Shown: piece after piece, positions 53,572 through 63,655 of the stretch
Numbering within the stretch: position 1 is the first letter of the stretch
How the letters are laid out: each line of letters opens with the position of its first letter
Source of the DNA: Flagellimonas flava
GTDB lineage: Bacteria > Bacteroidota > Bacteroidia > Flavobacteriales > Flavobacteriaceae
DNA length: 64,000 nt
Direction: 5' to 3'
Assembly (NCBI RefSeq): GCF_900129665.1
Contig: NZ_FQWL01000010.1
Span: 1 to 64,000, forward strand
The notes under the pieces: generated by a model
The model's input: the letters and a program-made list of their open reading frames with translations, nothing else
What the model was told of the DNA's origin: nothing
Database searches by the model: none
Made by a program: the position numbers and the translations under genes

Positions 53572-54675
53572 TTAGATAGCTTCAAACAATTTACCGGGCA
53601 AAGGGCGTATCACCCCCTTCATTTCCATGCCAAGAAGCACTGACGAAACTAAATGGACAGGTAATTTACAGTCCAAAGCAACGACGTCCAGCAATTGTTT
53701 CCCGTTCAATTGCAGGTAGGAGTAGATAGACTTTTCTGTTTCATCCAATTGAACAAATAACTCTCTTTGCACTGGGCGCTTAGGCTCTTGTTGCAATTTC
53801 CAGTTCAACATATAGACCAAATCGGCAGCGGAAGTCAACAGCTGGGCTTTCTGTTGTTTGATAAGATTGTTGCATCCTGCACTGAACTTATCCGTGTGCC
53901 TGCCGGGCAATGCAAAAACTTCCCTATTGTAATCATGGGCGAGATTGGCGGTAATCAAGCTACCTCCCTTTTCAGCAGATTCAATGACCACAGTTGCTTG
54001 ACTCATACCGGCAATTATCCGGTTCCGTTTTAAAAAATTCTCCCGATCCGGTTGACTACTGCTCCAAAATTCTGTACAGAAGCCTCCGTTTAACTCTACA
54101 CTCTGTGCATACTTTTTATGGCTCTTGGGGTATATCTGGTTTAGTCCATGGGCCAAACATCCTATGGTTTGCAAACCGGCCTCCATGGCCATTCGTTGAA
54201 TAGTTATGTCGACACCGTAGGCAAACCCACTAATGATCACCGGATTCAATGGTGTAATTTCCTCAATGAAGTTTTCACAGAACAGTCTTCCCTGGCTGGT
54301 GATATTTCGGGTTCCCACAACGCTTATGAGCTTTTTGCCTTTCAGGTCAATGTTTCCTCTTTGGAACAAAACAATGGGTCCATCCAAACAATGTTTCAGC
54401 ATTTCCGGATATCCATCATCCATGAAGTAGGACAAGGCAACATCGTTTGAGGAAATATATTGCCATTCTTCCTCAGCTTCGTCTTGGTAAACTTTGTCAA
54501 AAAGACCTTTCAGGGTGTATTTTCCAATACCTTCAATTTTTAGAAGGTGCGACTTTTTATCCTGAAAAACTGCAGTTGGACAGCCACAATATGCAATGAG
54601 TTTTTTAGCGGTAAGGTCCCCAATATTGGGAACGGCCTGCAGGCGAAGGCAGGCAATAATTTCAGCCTCAGTCAT
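53572..54675 (-). CDS. dprA: DNA-processing protein DprA
   Basis: The ATG at 54675 (MTEAEIIACLRLQAV) is chosen over one 36 bp upstream. The 367-residue protein has a SAM-like N-terminus (VPNIGDLTAKKLIAYC) and the Rossmann DprA core (VVGTRNITSQGRLFCE, SGFAYGVDI, CLAHGLNQIYP, GGSLITANLAHDYNREVFALPG). A winged-helix-like C-terminus follows. It loads RecA on incoming single-stranded DNA in natural transformation. It diverges from the HU/SPOR gene. Confidence 0.93.
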   Translation of the reverse strand: MTEAEIIACLRLQAVPNIGDLTAKKLIAYCGCPTAVFQDKKSHLLKIEGIGKYTLKGLFDKVYQDEAEEEWQYISSNDVALSYFMDDGYPEMLKHCLDGPIVLFQRGNIDLKGKKLISVVGTRNITSQGRLFCENFIEEITPLNPVIISGFAYGVDITIQRMAMEAGLQTIGCLAHGLNQIYPKSHKKYAQSVELNGGFCTEFWSSSQPDRENFLKRNRIIAGMSQATVVIESAEKGGSLITANLAHDYNREVFALPGRHTDKFSAGCNNLIKQQKAQLLTSAADLVYMLNWKLQQEPKRPVQRELFVQLDETEKSIYSYLQLNGKQLLDVVALDCKLPVHLVSSVLLGMEMKGVIRPLPGKLFEAI

Positions 54676-54780
54676 TTGATTGGGTAGGTTAAGTTGTCCA
54701 CAAAGTACCACTTTTCAAATGTTAATAAAAAGTTATGGGGTATATTTTGTCCTCTTGCTTTTTTTGCAATATTTGTGGCT

Positions 54781-55725
54781 ATGCGGATTGATGCACATAT
54801 AGAAAAACTTCTTTACAACTACAACTGTGTTGTGGTTCCTGGTTTTGGTGCTTTTCTAGCGCATGGCAAATCTGCAGAAATTGATACTGCCTCACAAACA
54901 TTGCTTCCTCCCACCAAGGCGATTTCCTTTAATGCACAGTTGACCAAGAATGACGGTTTGCTCGTGTCACATATCGCCAAGGAAAAGAATTTGGGGTACG
55001 AGGAAATGCTTCAGGAGGTAGAGGCGGTTGCCCAAACCTGGCGAAGCAAGTTGGAGCAAGGTGAGGACATTGAGTTGTTCGGTGTTGGAAAGCTATCCTT
55101 AAACAGGGAAAACAAAATTCAGTTTAAGCCTGAAGACAAAATCAATTATCTTACCTCTTCCTTTGGTCTTTCAGCTTTTGCCGCTACTCCGATTCAAAGA
55201 GAGACCTTGAAAGAGGAGGTTGAAGAATTGGAAGAACGCATTCCATTCATCATCACACCTGAAAAAAGGGAAACATCTTCTTTTAGGCCATGGTTAAAGT
55301 ATGCTGCCATTGTATTGCTGGCCGTATCCGTAGGTACCACTTCGTTCCGTGCCTATGAACAAGTGGAGCAAAACCAGGTTTCCGTAAGACAGGATGCCCA
55401 AAAAGAGGTGTCCCGACTTATTCAGGAGGCCACCTTCTTTGAAAACGCACCTTTGGAACTCCCAGCACTTAGCCTTGCCGTAAACAAAAGAAAGCTTGGC
55501 AAACACCATGTCATTGCTGGGGCATTTCGAGTGGAACAAAATGCGGAAAAGAAAGTAGCCCAACTCAAGAATAAGGGTTTTCGTGCCTTTTACTTGGGGA
55601 TAAATCGTTTTGGACTTCACCAAGTGGCGTATGACAGTTTTGAAAATCCAAAGGAGGCTCTCAAATTCCTTAGAAAAATAAAGGCCACCGAATCTCCCGA
55701 TGCTTGGCTATTGTCCGAGAAATAG
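54781..55725 (+). CDS. HU-like and SPOR domain protein
   Basis: The ATG at 54781 (MRIDAHIEKLLYNYNCVVVPGFGAF) begins the HU-CCDC81-like domain; a longer frame upstream is judged artefactual. The 314-residue protein has that domain (residues 1-75), a second HU-like segment (about 75-145), a membrane helix (about 190-208, KYAAIVLLAVSVGTTSF) and a C-terminal SPOR domain (about 235-314, KHHVIAGAFRVEQNAEKKVAQLKNKGF). SPOR binds denuded peptidoglycan at the septum. This architecture is common in Bacteroidota; its role is unknown. Confidence 0.88.
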   Translation: MRIDAHIEKLLYNYNCVVVPGFGAFLAHGKSAEIDTASQTLLPPTKAISFNAQLTKNDGLLVSHIAKEKNLGYEEMLQEVEAVAQTWRSKLEQGEDIELFGVGKLSLNRENKIQFKPEDKINYLTSSFGLSAFAATPIQRETLKEEVEELEERIPFIITPEKRETSSFRPWLKYAAIVLLAVSVGTTSFRAYEQVEQNQVSVRQDAQKEVSRLIQEATFFENAPLELPALSLAVNKRKLGKHHVIAGAFRVEQNAEKKVAQLKNKGFRAFYLGINRFGLHQVAYDSFENPKEALKFLRKIKATESPDAWLLSEK

Positions 55726-55758
55726 TCCAGCTTTCTTTAATACCAGTATCCACTTCAA

Positions 55759-55766
55759 TATCTTTG
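55759..55766 (+). promoter_or_regulatory. -7 element of the thioesterase gene
   Basis: TATCTTTG matches TAnnTTTG and lies 16 bp before the ATG at 55783. A T-rich block occupies the -33 position. Confidence 0.55.
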
Positions 55767-55782
55767 CGCAAAATTTTAAGGA

Positions 55783-56295
55783 ATGAGCACAAAAAAGCCC
55801 AGTGAATCGCGAACTGTAATGACCGATATGGTCTTGCCAAGTGAAACCAATCCATTGAATAACCTCTTTGGAGGGGAACTTTTGGCCCGGATGGATCGGG
55901 CTGCAAGTATAGCCGCCAGAAGACATAGCCGCAGAATCACCGTTACCGCTTCGGTAAACCATGTGGCTTTTAACCGTTCCGTTCCATTAGGCAGTGTGGT
56001 TACTGTTGAAGCGTCCGTATCCCGCGCATTTAAAACCTCAATGGAAATTTATATTGATGTTTGGATGGAAGATCGCTTTACCGGGGAACGTGCCAAGGCC
56101 AACGAGGCTATCTATACCTTTGTCGCCGTTGATGAAACAGGTATTCCCACCGAAGTGCCGCAATTGGAACCTGAAACAGATTTGGAAAAGGAACGCTTTG
56201 CCGGGGCCCTTCGCAGAAAACAATTGAGCTTGGTGTTGGCTGGAAAAATGGAGCCCAATAAAGCTACGGAGCTAAAAGCTTTGTTTACTTCTTAA
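55783..56295 (+). CDS. Acyl-CoA thioesterase (hotdog fold)
   Basis: The 170-residue hotdog-fold enzyme of the BFIT/YciA type has MTDMVLPSETNPLNNLFGGELLARMDRAASIAARRH and HVAFNRSVPLGSVVTVEASV. It hydrolyses acyl-CoA. The NPLNNLFGGELL loop includes the catalytic Asn/Asp region. The stop overlaps the converging aldo/keto reductase stop by 4 bp. Chain-length preference is not determined. Confidence 0.9.
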   Translation: MSTKKPSESRTVMTDMVLPSETNPLNNLFGGELLARMDRAASIAARRHSRRITVTASVNHVAFNRSVPLGSVVTVEASVSRAFKTSMEIYIDVWMEDRFTGERAKANEAIYTFVAVDETGIPTEVPQLEPETDLEKERFAGALRRKQLSLVLAGKMEPNKATELKALFTS

Positions 56296-57128
56296 AAGTC
56301 AAAATTATCCGGGTCCGGGCCAAAGCGCTTTCCACGATCTAATTTGTCCAGTGCCTCCATGTCGGTTTCGCTGAGTTCGAAGTCAAAAATATCCGCATTG
56401 GCTACTATCCGCTCTTTCTTTGAAGATTTAGGGATGGTTATCACCCCTTTTTGAAGATCCCAACGCAATACAAGTTGTGCCACGGTCTTGTTGTATTTGG
56501 CAGCCATTTCCTTAAGCAATTCAATACCGAAGATATTTCCTTGCATCATAGGAGACCAGGCCTCGTATTGGATGTCTTTTTTATTACAAAAATCAATGAG
56601 CTCCTGTTGCACCAAATAGGGATGAAACTCCATTTGGTTGACCATGGGAACAATCTCTGCCGCATCCAAAAGATTCTCTAGGTGATGTTGCAAAAAATTG
56701 CTCACTCCAATGGCACGCACCCTTTTTTCTTGATACAAGCGTTCCATAGCCTTCCAGGTTTCCTTGGACAGTTCTCCCTTAGGCCAATGAATGAGGTACA
56801 AATCCAAGTAATCCAAGCCCAAACGTTCTAAGGTGGCATCAAATGCTTTTAGGGTGCTATCATATCCCTGATCGCTGTTCCATACCTTGCTTACTACAAA
56901 AATATCCTCTCTAGGCACCGAACTTTCTTCAATGGCCTGTCCAACTCCGTTTTCGTTTTCATAGATCGAGGCGGTATCAATGTGCCGATACCCATGCTCC
57001 AAAGCATCCTTGACAGCACTGATAACCTCGTTTCCATCTTTGGATAAATATACCCCCAAACCAAAGTAAGGCATCTCCACACCGTTGTTCAACGTAAAAG
57101 TGCCCTGTAAATCTGTAATGTTCCTCAT
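56292..57128 (-). CDS. Aldo/keto reductase
   Basis: The 278-residue TIM-barrel oxidoreductase has the active-site tetrad Asp-Tyr-Lys-His in HIDTASIYENENGVGQAI, VSKVWNSDQGYD and LDLYLIHWPKG. The NADPH-binding VITIPKSSKKERIVANADI is near the C-terminus. It reduces aldehydes or ketones, or 2,5-diketo-gluconate-like substrates; the exact substrate is unknown. It is 2 bp from the EnvC gene and may belong to its transcript. Confidence 0.92.
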   Translation of the reverse strand: MRNITDLQGTFTLNNGVEMPYFGLGVYLSKDGNEVISAVKDALEHGYRHIDTASIYENENGVGQAIEESSVPREDIFVVSKVWNSDQGYDSTLKAFDATLERLGLDYLDLYLIHWPKGELSKETWKAMERLYQEKRVRAIGVSNFLQHHLENLLDAAEIVPMVNQMEFHPYLVQQELIDFCNKKDIQYEAWSPMMQGNIFGIELLKEMAAKYNKTVAQLVLRWDLQKGVITIPKSSKKERIVANADIFDFELSETDMEALDKLDRGKRFGPDPDNFDF

Positions 57129-57129
57129 A

Positions 57130-58356
57130 CTATAACTGATATATCCAATCTTCCGGGTTTAGACGATTGGTGTCCTGGTACAAATAGAATTTAAGCTTGG
57201 TAGTGCCATCAAACCGATTGGTATAAATATCTCCAAGCACGTCTTTCACAGCTACCTTATCACCTTTTTTTACATAGAGTTTAGAAAGGTTATAATAGGT
57301 GCTAATATAGTTTCCATGCTTGATTTGCACACCTCTACTTCCTCCGGGCACGGTCAGTATAGCGATAACCTCACCTTCAAAAATGGCTCTGGCCTTACTC
57401 CCTTTATCCGTTGCGATGGTCACTCCATTGTTCCGGTGTTTTATTCCCGGATATAGTTTGTCACTATACACCCCATATCCTTGACTTTTAATTCCCTTTT
57501 CAACGGGCCAAATCAACTTACCCTTATTCGCTGAAAAATTAGTGGCCACCAATTTGGCTTCTGGAGTAAGAACAAATTTGGTTCTAGAAGTGGACTTCCC
57601 AGACCTTTTATTAGTGCTGGCAATGGCACTTTTTATCAAACGCTCAATTTCGCGGTCAATCTTTCTGGCCTCTTTTCGTTTCTTCTCGATAGCAGCAGTA
57701 TACTTGGTTTCATTTTGTCGAATGCTACGGAGTAAGTTCTTTTGGGTCTCAATTTCCTTGAAAAGCCCATCCTTGACCTTTCGATTTTCGGCCAGTAACT
57801 GTTCTTTGGTCTTTCGCTGCGCCACCAACTCTTGGTTCAATTTTGCCAATTCATCCGTCTTAAGAATGATGTCTTCTCCTTGTTTCTTCCTGTGTTTGGC
57901 ATATTGCTCCATATACTGGAGTCTCTTAAACGCTTGGTAAAAATTCTCCGCAGAGAGCAAAAACATCAATCTGCTCCCCTGGTTTTTATTCTGATAAGAT
58001 TTCCGGATAAGGTTTGCGTAATCGGTTTTCAGGATTTTGAGGTCTTCCCGTAACTTGCTGATACTTCTAATATTTACATTGATTTGACGGTTCAGCAGAT
58101 TGGACTGTTGGTTCGTAACGCGAATCAATTCTTGTCGTACATTGATTCGTTTGTCCAAAGCTTCCATTTGGTCCAGAACATTGCCCTTTTCCTTTTTCTC
58201 CGCAAAAAGAAGTCTGTTGATTTCCTTGATTTCCTGTTGCAACCGTTCCCTTTTGGCCTCCAGCGCTTTTTGCTCACCGGTCTGTGCAGTCAAGCTTGAT
58301 GTTAGCAAGAGCACAAATAGCAGTAAACAAATGTGATATGGAGCTTTACCGAACAT
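57130..58356 (-). CDS. EnvC-like murein hydrolase activator
   Basis: The 408-residue protein has a signal peptide (to SSLTAQ), a long coiled coil (residues about 25-265) and a C-terminal LytM/M23 domain (about 290-408). The zinc motifs are degraded: HxxxD reads HRNNGVT and HxH reads FYLYQ. The domain is therefore probably inactive and, as in EnvC, activates amidases at division. It starts 1 bp after the stop of the DUF4292 gene and belongs to the envelope cluster. Confidence 0.85.
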   Translation of the reverse strand: MFGKAPYHICLLLFVLLLTSSLTAQTGEQKALEAKRERLQQEIKEINRLLFAEKKEKGNVLDQMEALDKRINVRQELIRVTNQQSNLLNRQINVNIRSISKLREDLKILKTDYANLIRKSYQNKNQGSRLMFLLSAENFYQAFKRLQYMEQYAKHRKKQGEDIILKTDELAKLNQELVAQRKTKEQLLAENRKVKDGLFKEIETQKNLLRSIRQNETKYTAAIEKKRKEARKIDREIERLIKSAIASTNKRSGKSTSRTKFVLTPEAKLVATNFSANKGKLIWPVEKGIKSQGYGVYSDKLYPGIKHRNNGVTIATDKGSKARAIFEGEVIAILTVPGGSRGVQIKHGNYISTYYNLSKLYVKKGDKVAVKDVLGDIYTNRFDGTTKLKFYLYQDTNRLNPEDWIYQL

Positions 58357-58357
58357 A

Positions 58358-59146
58358 CTACTTCAATATAATTTGGTCGTATCCCTTCGGGATTTTATAT
58401 GGAAAATTTAGCGGTCTGTTCAGTTCAAGGTTCCTATATTCCAAGGCTATTGACGTTTTATCCCGGTTCTCCAAGGCAACGATATGAATTGCATTGGGAA
58501 GAATTTTTCCAGAAATATCTTGATAGGTATATTTTGCGGAAAACTGTCTATCCTCTTCTGGTTGGGAAATCTCTTGGGTGGCAATTTTAAAATTCCCTGG
58601 TTCCAATTGAAACAGAATTTTGAATAATTCCCTGGCCTTCTTAGGTTTTAACTGATAATTCCCCTGACTTATTGTTGAAGCATATTTGTCGGTCCTTAAA
58701 TCCAAAACCGCCTCCCCTAACAATAGGTTTTGCACCTTCCCAAAATCCAGATCCGTCCCCAAAAGGTCGCTTAGATAACTAAAGTCCCCATCAAAGTATT
58801 CGTTTTGAAGCTTGTTGTAAAATGAAACGCGATCTGGGGTAATGCGTGCCTTAACCATGCCCAAGGGGGCACTGATCCATATCACACTATCTTTCTCCAT
58901 ACGGAGGCTGACATTTACGCCTTGGGAGCTTTTCCCATCCGAATAATCAATTTTAACCCGACCACTCAATGTTTTAAAGTCGACCTGATTGGCGTAATGG
59001 TTTTCAATGATTTTCTTTGCCGAGATTCGATTGTCGACTTCTCCGGTTACCACGGTTTTTGATGATTTACATCCACTCAAGAACAAAATAGCCAACACCA
59101 TGAATGTCGCTTGAAGTTTTCCTGTAGCTTTCTTTGACCCCATCAT
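58358..59146 (-). CDS. DUF4292 lipoprotein
   Basis: The 262-residue lipoprotein has lipobox AILFLSGC (Cys26) and a LolA/LolB-like beta-rich body with FKTLSGRVKIDYSD, VWISAPLGMVKARITPDRV and FYNKLQNEYFDGDFSYLSDLLGTDLDF. DUF4292 is Bacteroidota-specific and usually next to EnvC. A role in outer-membrane lipid or lipoprotein transport is possible but not shown. It overlaps the TPR gene by 4 bp. Confidence 0.85.
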   Translation of the reverse strand: MMGSKKATGKLQATFMVLAILFLSGCKSSKTVVTGEVDNRISAKKIIENHYANQVDFKTLSGRVKIDYSDGKSSQGVNVSLRMEKDSVIWISAPLGMVKARITPDRVSFYNKLQNEYFDGDFSYLSDLLGTDLDFGKVQNLLLGEAVLDLRTDKYASTISQGNYQLKPKKARELFKILFQLEPGNFKIATQEISQPEEDRQFSAKYTYQDISGKILPNAIHIVALENRDKTSIALEYRNLELNRPLNFPYKIPKGYDQIILK

Positions 59147-60060
59147 AGACCTGATTTTATCTTGTTCAAATATTCATTGGCCTTGGTTGGATTTCCGATG
59201 GCATTAAATGCATCCGAAAGTTCTTGGTAAATTTTATTCGCCAATTGGTCATCATCGAAAAGGTAATCCAATGCGCCCTCCAAAACCTCAATAGATTTTG
59301 ATGGATTGGAAAGTCCATTTAGAGCAGCTCCATAGGCATAATGAAAATATGGTTGCAATGGATAGGCTTCCAATGCATCTTTGGCCATATTCTCTAATTT
59401 TGGATATGCCTTTTCAGCTAACAGCTTTTCCATTTGGGCCTTGTACCCATCCACGGGATTGTCTTCCGAAACCGTTTCTTGATTTTTTTGGATAGGTCGC
59501 GCTTTGCGCTGGTCATGGTCCAATGAATCTTGGATTTTTATGCTAAGTTCTTCGGCAAATGCTGTACTTCCCAAACCTTCCAAAACCTCTAAGGCATCTT
59601 TATATCTTTTCTTTTTGAAGTAAATCAGTGCGAGATTTTCTTGAAGCTTCCGGTTTTCAAATGGAATTCGTTCCTTAACTACCTCAAAAGGACTGTTTTG
59701 CTTCTCCATGATATTGACCATATTCTCCAAATACCAAAAATCCGTTGGTTTCGTCGTCAATGTTTGGATGGCATATTCTTGTGCTTGAACGTATTGTTTG
59801 TCCAGAAAATGGGTTTTTGCCAATTGATAGTCGATCACCTCATTTCCTGGTTCTAACTGTTTGCAGCTTAAAAAGAGGTTTATGGCCTTATCGTAGTTTT
59901 GGATGCTCTTCTGTTTTAAGGCTTCGAAGAAATTTTCCTGAAACTCATCGGTATATTCTTCCAGAAACAATTCAGAGCTTTCTTCTTCTTGGGTATATGT
60001 CAACAATGGACATGAGACCAAGAAAAAGATGACGATTATGTGATGTAACCTTATTGACAT
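59143..60060 (-). CDS. Tetratricopeptide repeat protein
   Basis: The 305-residue protein has a signal peptide (SCPLLTYTQE) and several TPR motifs, such as NYDKAINLFLSCKQLEPGNEVIDYQLAKTHF and the C-terminal YAYGAALNGLSNPSKSIEVLEGAL. It is a periplasmic adaptor-type protein. It starts 6 bp after the stop of the hypothetical gene at 60067 and overlaps the DUF4292 gene by 4 bp. Confidence 0.85.
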   Translation of the reverse strand: MSIRLHHIIVIFFLVSCPLLTYTQEEESSELFLEEYTDEFQENFFEALKQKSIQNYDKAINLFLSCKQLEPGNEVIDYQLAKTHFLDKQYVQAQEYAIQTLTTKPTDFWYLENMVNIMEKQNSPFEVVKERIPFENRKLQENLALIYFKKKRYKDALEVLEGLGSTAFAEELSIKIQDSLDHDQRKARPIQKNQETVSEDNPVDGYKAQMEKLLAEKAYPKLENMAKDALEAYPLQPYFHYAYGAALNGLSNPSKSIEVLEGALDYLFDDDQLANKIYQELSDAFNAIGNPTKANEYLNKIKSGL

Positions 60061-60066
60061 AAATAT

Positions 60067-60561
60067 TTACTCCTCCCCAACATATTCCTGCAACAACGTA
60101 AGCTTCATATAATTCTCTCGCAGCTTATCAATCCGATAATTTGCCTTATATGCGCAACTCAAGTTTTTAGAATTGGTATTAACTTCAAACCAGATACCAT
60201 ATGAAAGTGCTTTTTTCTCATAGTTTAAAAACCACACTTCACTTGTATAATAATTTTCAATTGTATCAATCTTAACAGAAGATCCTACTGGGCAAAAGAA
60301 ACCTCTTGAATTTTGCCTTGGAAATTTTGTTTTACTGATTAATGAATCACCAGTAATCTTAAAACTATACGGGATTTTTCTGTCCTCTTCACTTAGCAAC
60401 TTTTTATCTTTTGGGTTTCTCAAAACCAAATGATTTTCATCGGATTCATTATAAGAAACCGCCCAATCACCAAAAAGCATATCTAAATTGATTTCCTCTT
60501 GGGCATGTAATCCCATAGATAATACAAAACTCAACAGATATGTTGTCACAAGCCTTTTCAT
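60067..60561 (-). CDS. Secreted hypothetical protein
   Basis: The 164-residue protein has a signal peptide (LLSFVLSMGLHAQ). It has a DMLFGDWAVSYNESDENHLVLRNP segment resembling lipocalin-like proteins, and C-terminal strands with two Cys (FFCPVG, LSCAYKAN). No family is recognised. It lies in the envelope operon, 35 bp after the nucleotidyltransferase start region. It has a less tightly packed spacing than its neighbours. Confidence 0.6.
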   Translation of the reverse strand: MKRLVTTYLLSFVLSMGLHAQEEINLDMLFGDWAVSYNESDENHLVLRNPKDKKLLSEEDRKIPYSFKITGDSLISKTKFPRQNSRGFFCPVGSSVKIDTIENYYTSEVWFLNYEKKALSYGIWFEVNTNSKNLSCAYKANYRIDKLRENYMKLTLLQEYVGEE

Positions 60562-60596
60562 TTTATCTTCCAGCTCTCTATTAAAAGGGGCAAATT

Positions 60597-61613
60597 CTAT
60601 ACCAACACAGAATAATCCCCAATGCTGATGGTCTCAAAATTACCATCAAAAACAACATTATTGCCAATCATGGCATTGTCCAAATTGGCATTGGTAATCT
60701 TACTATTGCTTTGGATCAAACTGTTCTTCACTGTTGAATTTTCCAAAACAGTATCAGCTCCTATCGAAACATATGGTCCTACGGTAACATTTTTAAGTGT
60801 TACGTTCTCCCCAATGAAACAAGGTTCTATGATATTGGCATTTTCTTGCTTCACCGAATTGGAAATCAAGTTTTCCCCATCTTTTTCCAAAAAGCCCAAC
60901 ATGCGTTGGTTGGTTTCAACGGTCACATTTTTATTGCCACAATCCATCCATTCGTCCACTGTTCCAGGCACAAATTTCATGCCCTTGTCCATCATTCTTT
61001 TAATCCCATCATTGATTTGGTATTCCCCGCCATTGATGATATCATTGTCCAGCACATATTGGAGTTCATTTTTTAGAACGCCTACGTCCTTAAAATAGTA
61101 GATTCCTATTACGGCCAAATCGGAAACAAATTCTTGCGGCTTTTCAACTAGTTCCACGATTTCACTTTTCTCGTTGAGGTTCACTACCCCAAACGCCTCT
61201 GGCTTGTCCACTTGCTTTACCCAAATGACACTATCAGCCGATTTATCTAGATCAAATTCAGCTCGAATCAGGGTGTCCGCATAGGCAATTACTGCCGGGC
61301 CACTTAGGGATTCTTTGGCACTCATAATGGCATGACCTGTTCCAAGAGGTTCATCCTGTCTATAAATTGATCCCTTGGCTCCCAGTTCTTTGGCAAGCTC
61401 CATAAGGCTGCTGACCACATCATCACCGAAAAACGCCGGGTCTCCTAAAATAAATGCAACTTCTTCAATAGGTTCTCTCAATACCTTGGCAATATCGGCT
61501 ACCAATCGATGCACGATAGGTTTTCCCGCTACCGGAATCAAAGGTTTGGGGACAGTTAAGGTATGTGGTCGCAATCGGGAACCCCGTCCCGCCATAGGTA
61601 CTATAATTTTCAT
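60597..61613 (-). CDS. Sugar-1-phosphate nucleotidyltransferase
   Basis: The 338-residue protein has an N-terminal nucleotidyltransferase domain with VPMAGRGSRLRPHTLTVPKPLIPVAGKP. The C-terminal domain is a left-handed beta-helix of about 75 residues (ENVTLKNVTVGPYVSIGADTVLENSTVKNSLI). It makes an NDP-sugar, either dTDP-glucose type or UDP-GlcNAc type. It belongs to the conserved block between the flippase/dut pair and the TPR gene. Confidence 0.88.
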   Translation of the reverse strand: MKIIVPMAGRGSRLRPHTLTVPKPLIPVAGKPIVHRLVADIAKVLREPIEEVAFILGDPAFFGDDVVSSLMELAKELGAKGSIYRQDEPLGTGHAIMSAKESLSGPAVIAYADTLIRAEFDLDKSADSVIWVKQVDKPEAFGVVNLNEKSEIVELVEKPQEFVSDLAVIGIYYFKDVGVLKNELQYVLDNDIINGGEYQINDGIKRMMDKGMKFVPGTVDEWMDCGNKNVTVETNQRMLGFLEKDGENLISNSVKQENANIIEPCFIGENVTLKNVTVGPYVSIGADTVLENSTVKNSLIQSNSKITNANLDNAMIGNNVVFDGNFETISIGDYSVLV

Positions 61614-61646
61614 CTTCTTTTAAGTATAATGCAGTTAGTGTTTCTT

Positions 61647-62081
61647 TTATTGTGTGCCAGTACTTCCAAATCCGCCGGCCCCTCTCGAAGTTTCCGATAA
61701 TTCCTCCACCTCAATCCATTCTGAACGTTCGTGCTTGGCTATCACCATTTGGGCAATTCTTTCTCCATCTTCAACCACAAAATCCTCAGTGGACAGATTT
61801 ACCAAAATCACCCCTACTTCACCTCTATAATCCGCATCAACAGTGCCCGGTGCATTAAGCACTGAAATGCCTTTTTTGGCTGCTAATCCACTTCGCGGTC
61901 TTACTTGAGCTTCATATCCTACTGGAAGTTCCATGAAAATTCCTGTGGGAAATATGGCCCTTTCCAGGGATTTTAAAGTAATGGGTTGGTCGATGTTGGC
62001 TCTTAGGTCCATTCCCGCTGAAGCTGTCGTCTCATAATGGGGTAATGGATGTTTTGATTTGTTGATGATCTTAACTTTCAC
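61647..62081 (-). CDS. dut: Deoxyuridine 5'-triphosphate nucleotidohydrolase
   Basis: The 144-residue trimeric dUTPase has all five motifs: [42 protein letters not shown] and the C-terminal GAGGFGSTG. It hydrolyses dUTP to dUMP, supplying dTMP synthesis and keeping uracil out of DNA. Its start overlaps the flippase gene by 11 bp. Confidence 0.97.
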   Translation of the reverse strand: MKVKIINKSKHPLPHYETTASAGMDLRANIDQPITLKSLERAIFPTGIFMELPVGYEAQVRPRSGLAAKKGISVLNAPGTVDADYRGEVGVILVNLSTEDFVVEDGERIAQMVIAKHERSEWIEVEELSETSRGAGGFGSTGTQ

Positions 62082-63540
62082 GCTGTAGAAATATGGTCTT
62101 TAACTTGTCCCCCTCCATTTTGTATACTAACATCAAAAATAACAAAAGTAAAAGCCCCCCAGCTATTAAATTTCGGTTAAAAGCGTAGAACGAAAGCGCC
62201 GAAAACACCAGTGAAACGGAAATGTAAAACACAATTTTCCTCATATTGTACGGCACGGGGTAGTATTTCCTTCCAAAAAAATAAGACATCAACATCATGC
62301 TGCCATAAGCGGCCAGCGTGGCGAGGGCAGATGCCATATATCCTATTTTGTTGATAAAAGCCACATTTATGATTAAGGTAATCAACGCACCAATAGAAGA
62401 AATATATGCTCCAAATTTGGTCTGGTCGGTTATTTTGTACCAAACGGAAAGATTATGATAGATTCCCAAACAAAAACTGGCCAATAAGATAATGGGAACC
62501 ACTTCCAACGCCTCCCAATAGGTTGAATTTCTAATTAACAGTTTGCCCAAAGGATTTATGAAAACAACAACGGCCAGAAGAATCACACTGCCTAAAATGA
62601 CGAAATAATTAGTAATCTGGGCATAGGTCTTTTGTGGCTGCTCCGTTTTGGCGTGACTGAAGAAAAATGGCTCCACTCCCATTCGGAATGCCGTCCCAAA
62701 AAGAGTCATGAAAAGGGCCAATTTATAACATGCCCCATATTTACCAACTTCAGTTTCAGCAATTTCAGGCGGCAGCAATTCGGTCAGCAAAATTTTATCA
62801 AACACTTCATTGATGGTAAAGGCCACCCCTGCCACCATAATCGGACCGGCATATTTTAACATACCCTTCCAAGTTGGAAAATGAAACTTAAGCGGAACCT
62901 TAAAGTATGTAGGCAGCAACAACAACAAGGTAACCCCGCTAGCGATAATGTTCGAAATAAAAATGTATTGGATTTCCCATCCCTCTTTGTATATGGAATT
63001 CCAAATCCCATCGGAAGCTTGTTGGGCCAATCCGGGCAATATCAAAAGGAAAAAGACGTTGAACCCAAGATTGATGGCCACATTGACCGTCTTCAGGAAG
63101 GCATATTTCATTGGTTTTTCCTTCGCCCTGAGCAAAGCAAAAGGAATAATCACCAAGGCATCCAACACCAAGATATACGCGGTGAATTTGATGTAATCTA
63201 CACTGATGTTGGTCAAGTTGGATAAGCTTTCCTTTACCGATAACGCTATCAAAAGAAACAATACAGAAGAACACGCCAGCGACACCAGCGACGTGGAAAT
63301 CACACGCTCCTTTTGCTCACTTTTGTGGAAAAACCTAAAGAAGGCCGTTTCCATTCCATAGGCCAAAAAAACATTGAATATGGCAATCCAAGAATAGATG
63401 TTGATATACTGCCCATAGCCCGCGGCATCCTCAAAAACCGAGGTGTAAAGTGGAAGCAGAAAGAATGATAAGACCCTAGGCAATACCGTGGCCAAACCAT
63501 AGATAAAAGTTTGTTTAAAAAGCCGTTTAAGTGGGTTCAA
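62071..63540 (-). CDS. Polysaccharide flippase (Wzx/MATE-like)
   Basis: The 489-residue membrane protein has about 14 helices, with the N-terminal pattern [23 protein letters not shown] of the polysaccharide transport (PST) family. It moves lipid-linked sugars across the inner membrane. The gene is upstream of dut and nucleotidyltransferase genes, a common arrangement in Flavobacteriia. Substrate unknown. Confidence 0.88.
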   Translation of the reverse strand: MNPLKRLFKQTFIYGLATVLPRVLSFFLLPLYTSVFEDAAGYGQYINIYSWIAIFNVFLAYGMETAFFRFFHKSEQKERVISTSLVSLACSSVLFLLIALSVKESLSNLTNISVDYIKFTAYILVLDALVIIPFALLRAKEKPMKYAFLKTVNVAINLGFNVFFLLILPGLAQQASDGIWNSIYKEGWEIQYIFISNIIASGVTLLLLLPTYFKVPLKFHFPTWKGMLKYAGPIMVAGVAFTINEVFDKILLTELLPPEIAETEVGKYGACYKLALFMTLFGTAFRMGVEPFFFSHAKTEQPQKTYAQITNYFVILGSVILLAVVVFINPLGKLLIRNSTYWEALEVVPIILLASFCLGIYHNLSVWYKITDQTKFGAYISSIGALITLIINVAFINKIGYMASALATLAAYGSMMLMSYFFGRKYYPVPYNMRKIVFYISVSLVFSALSFYAFNRNLIAGGLLLLLFLMLVYKMEGDKLKTIFLQRES

Positions 63541-63655
63541 AGGAAGCTCCGTGTTATAATATCATCGCTAAGGAACGTACAAGTTACACAAAACCCTTTA
63601 GTTCTCCCCTTTATGGAACAATTTGTACCTTTTACACATACAAACAACCCAACCT

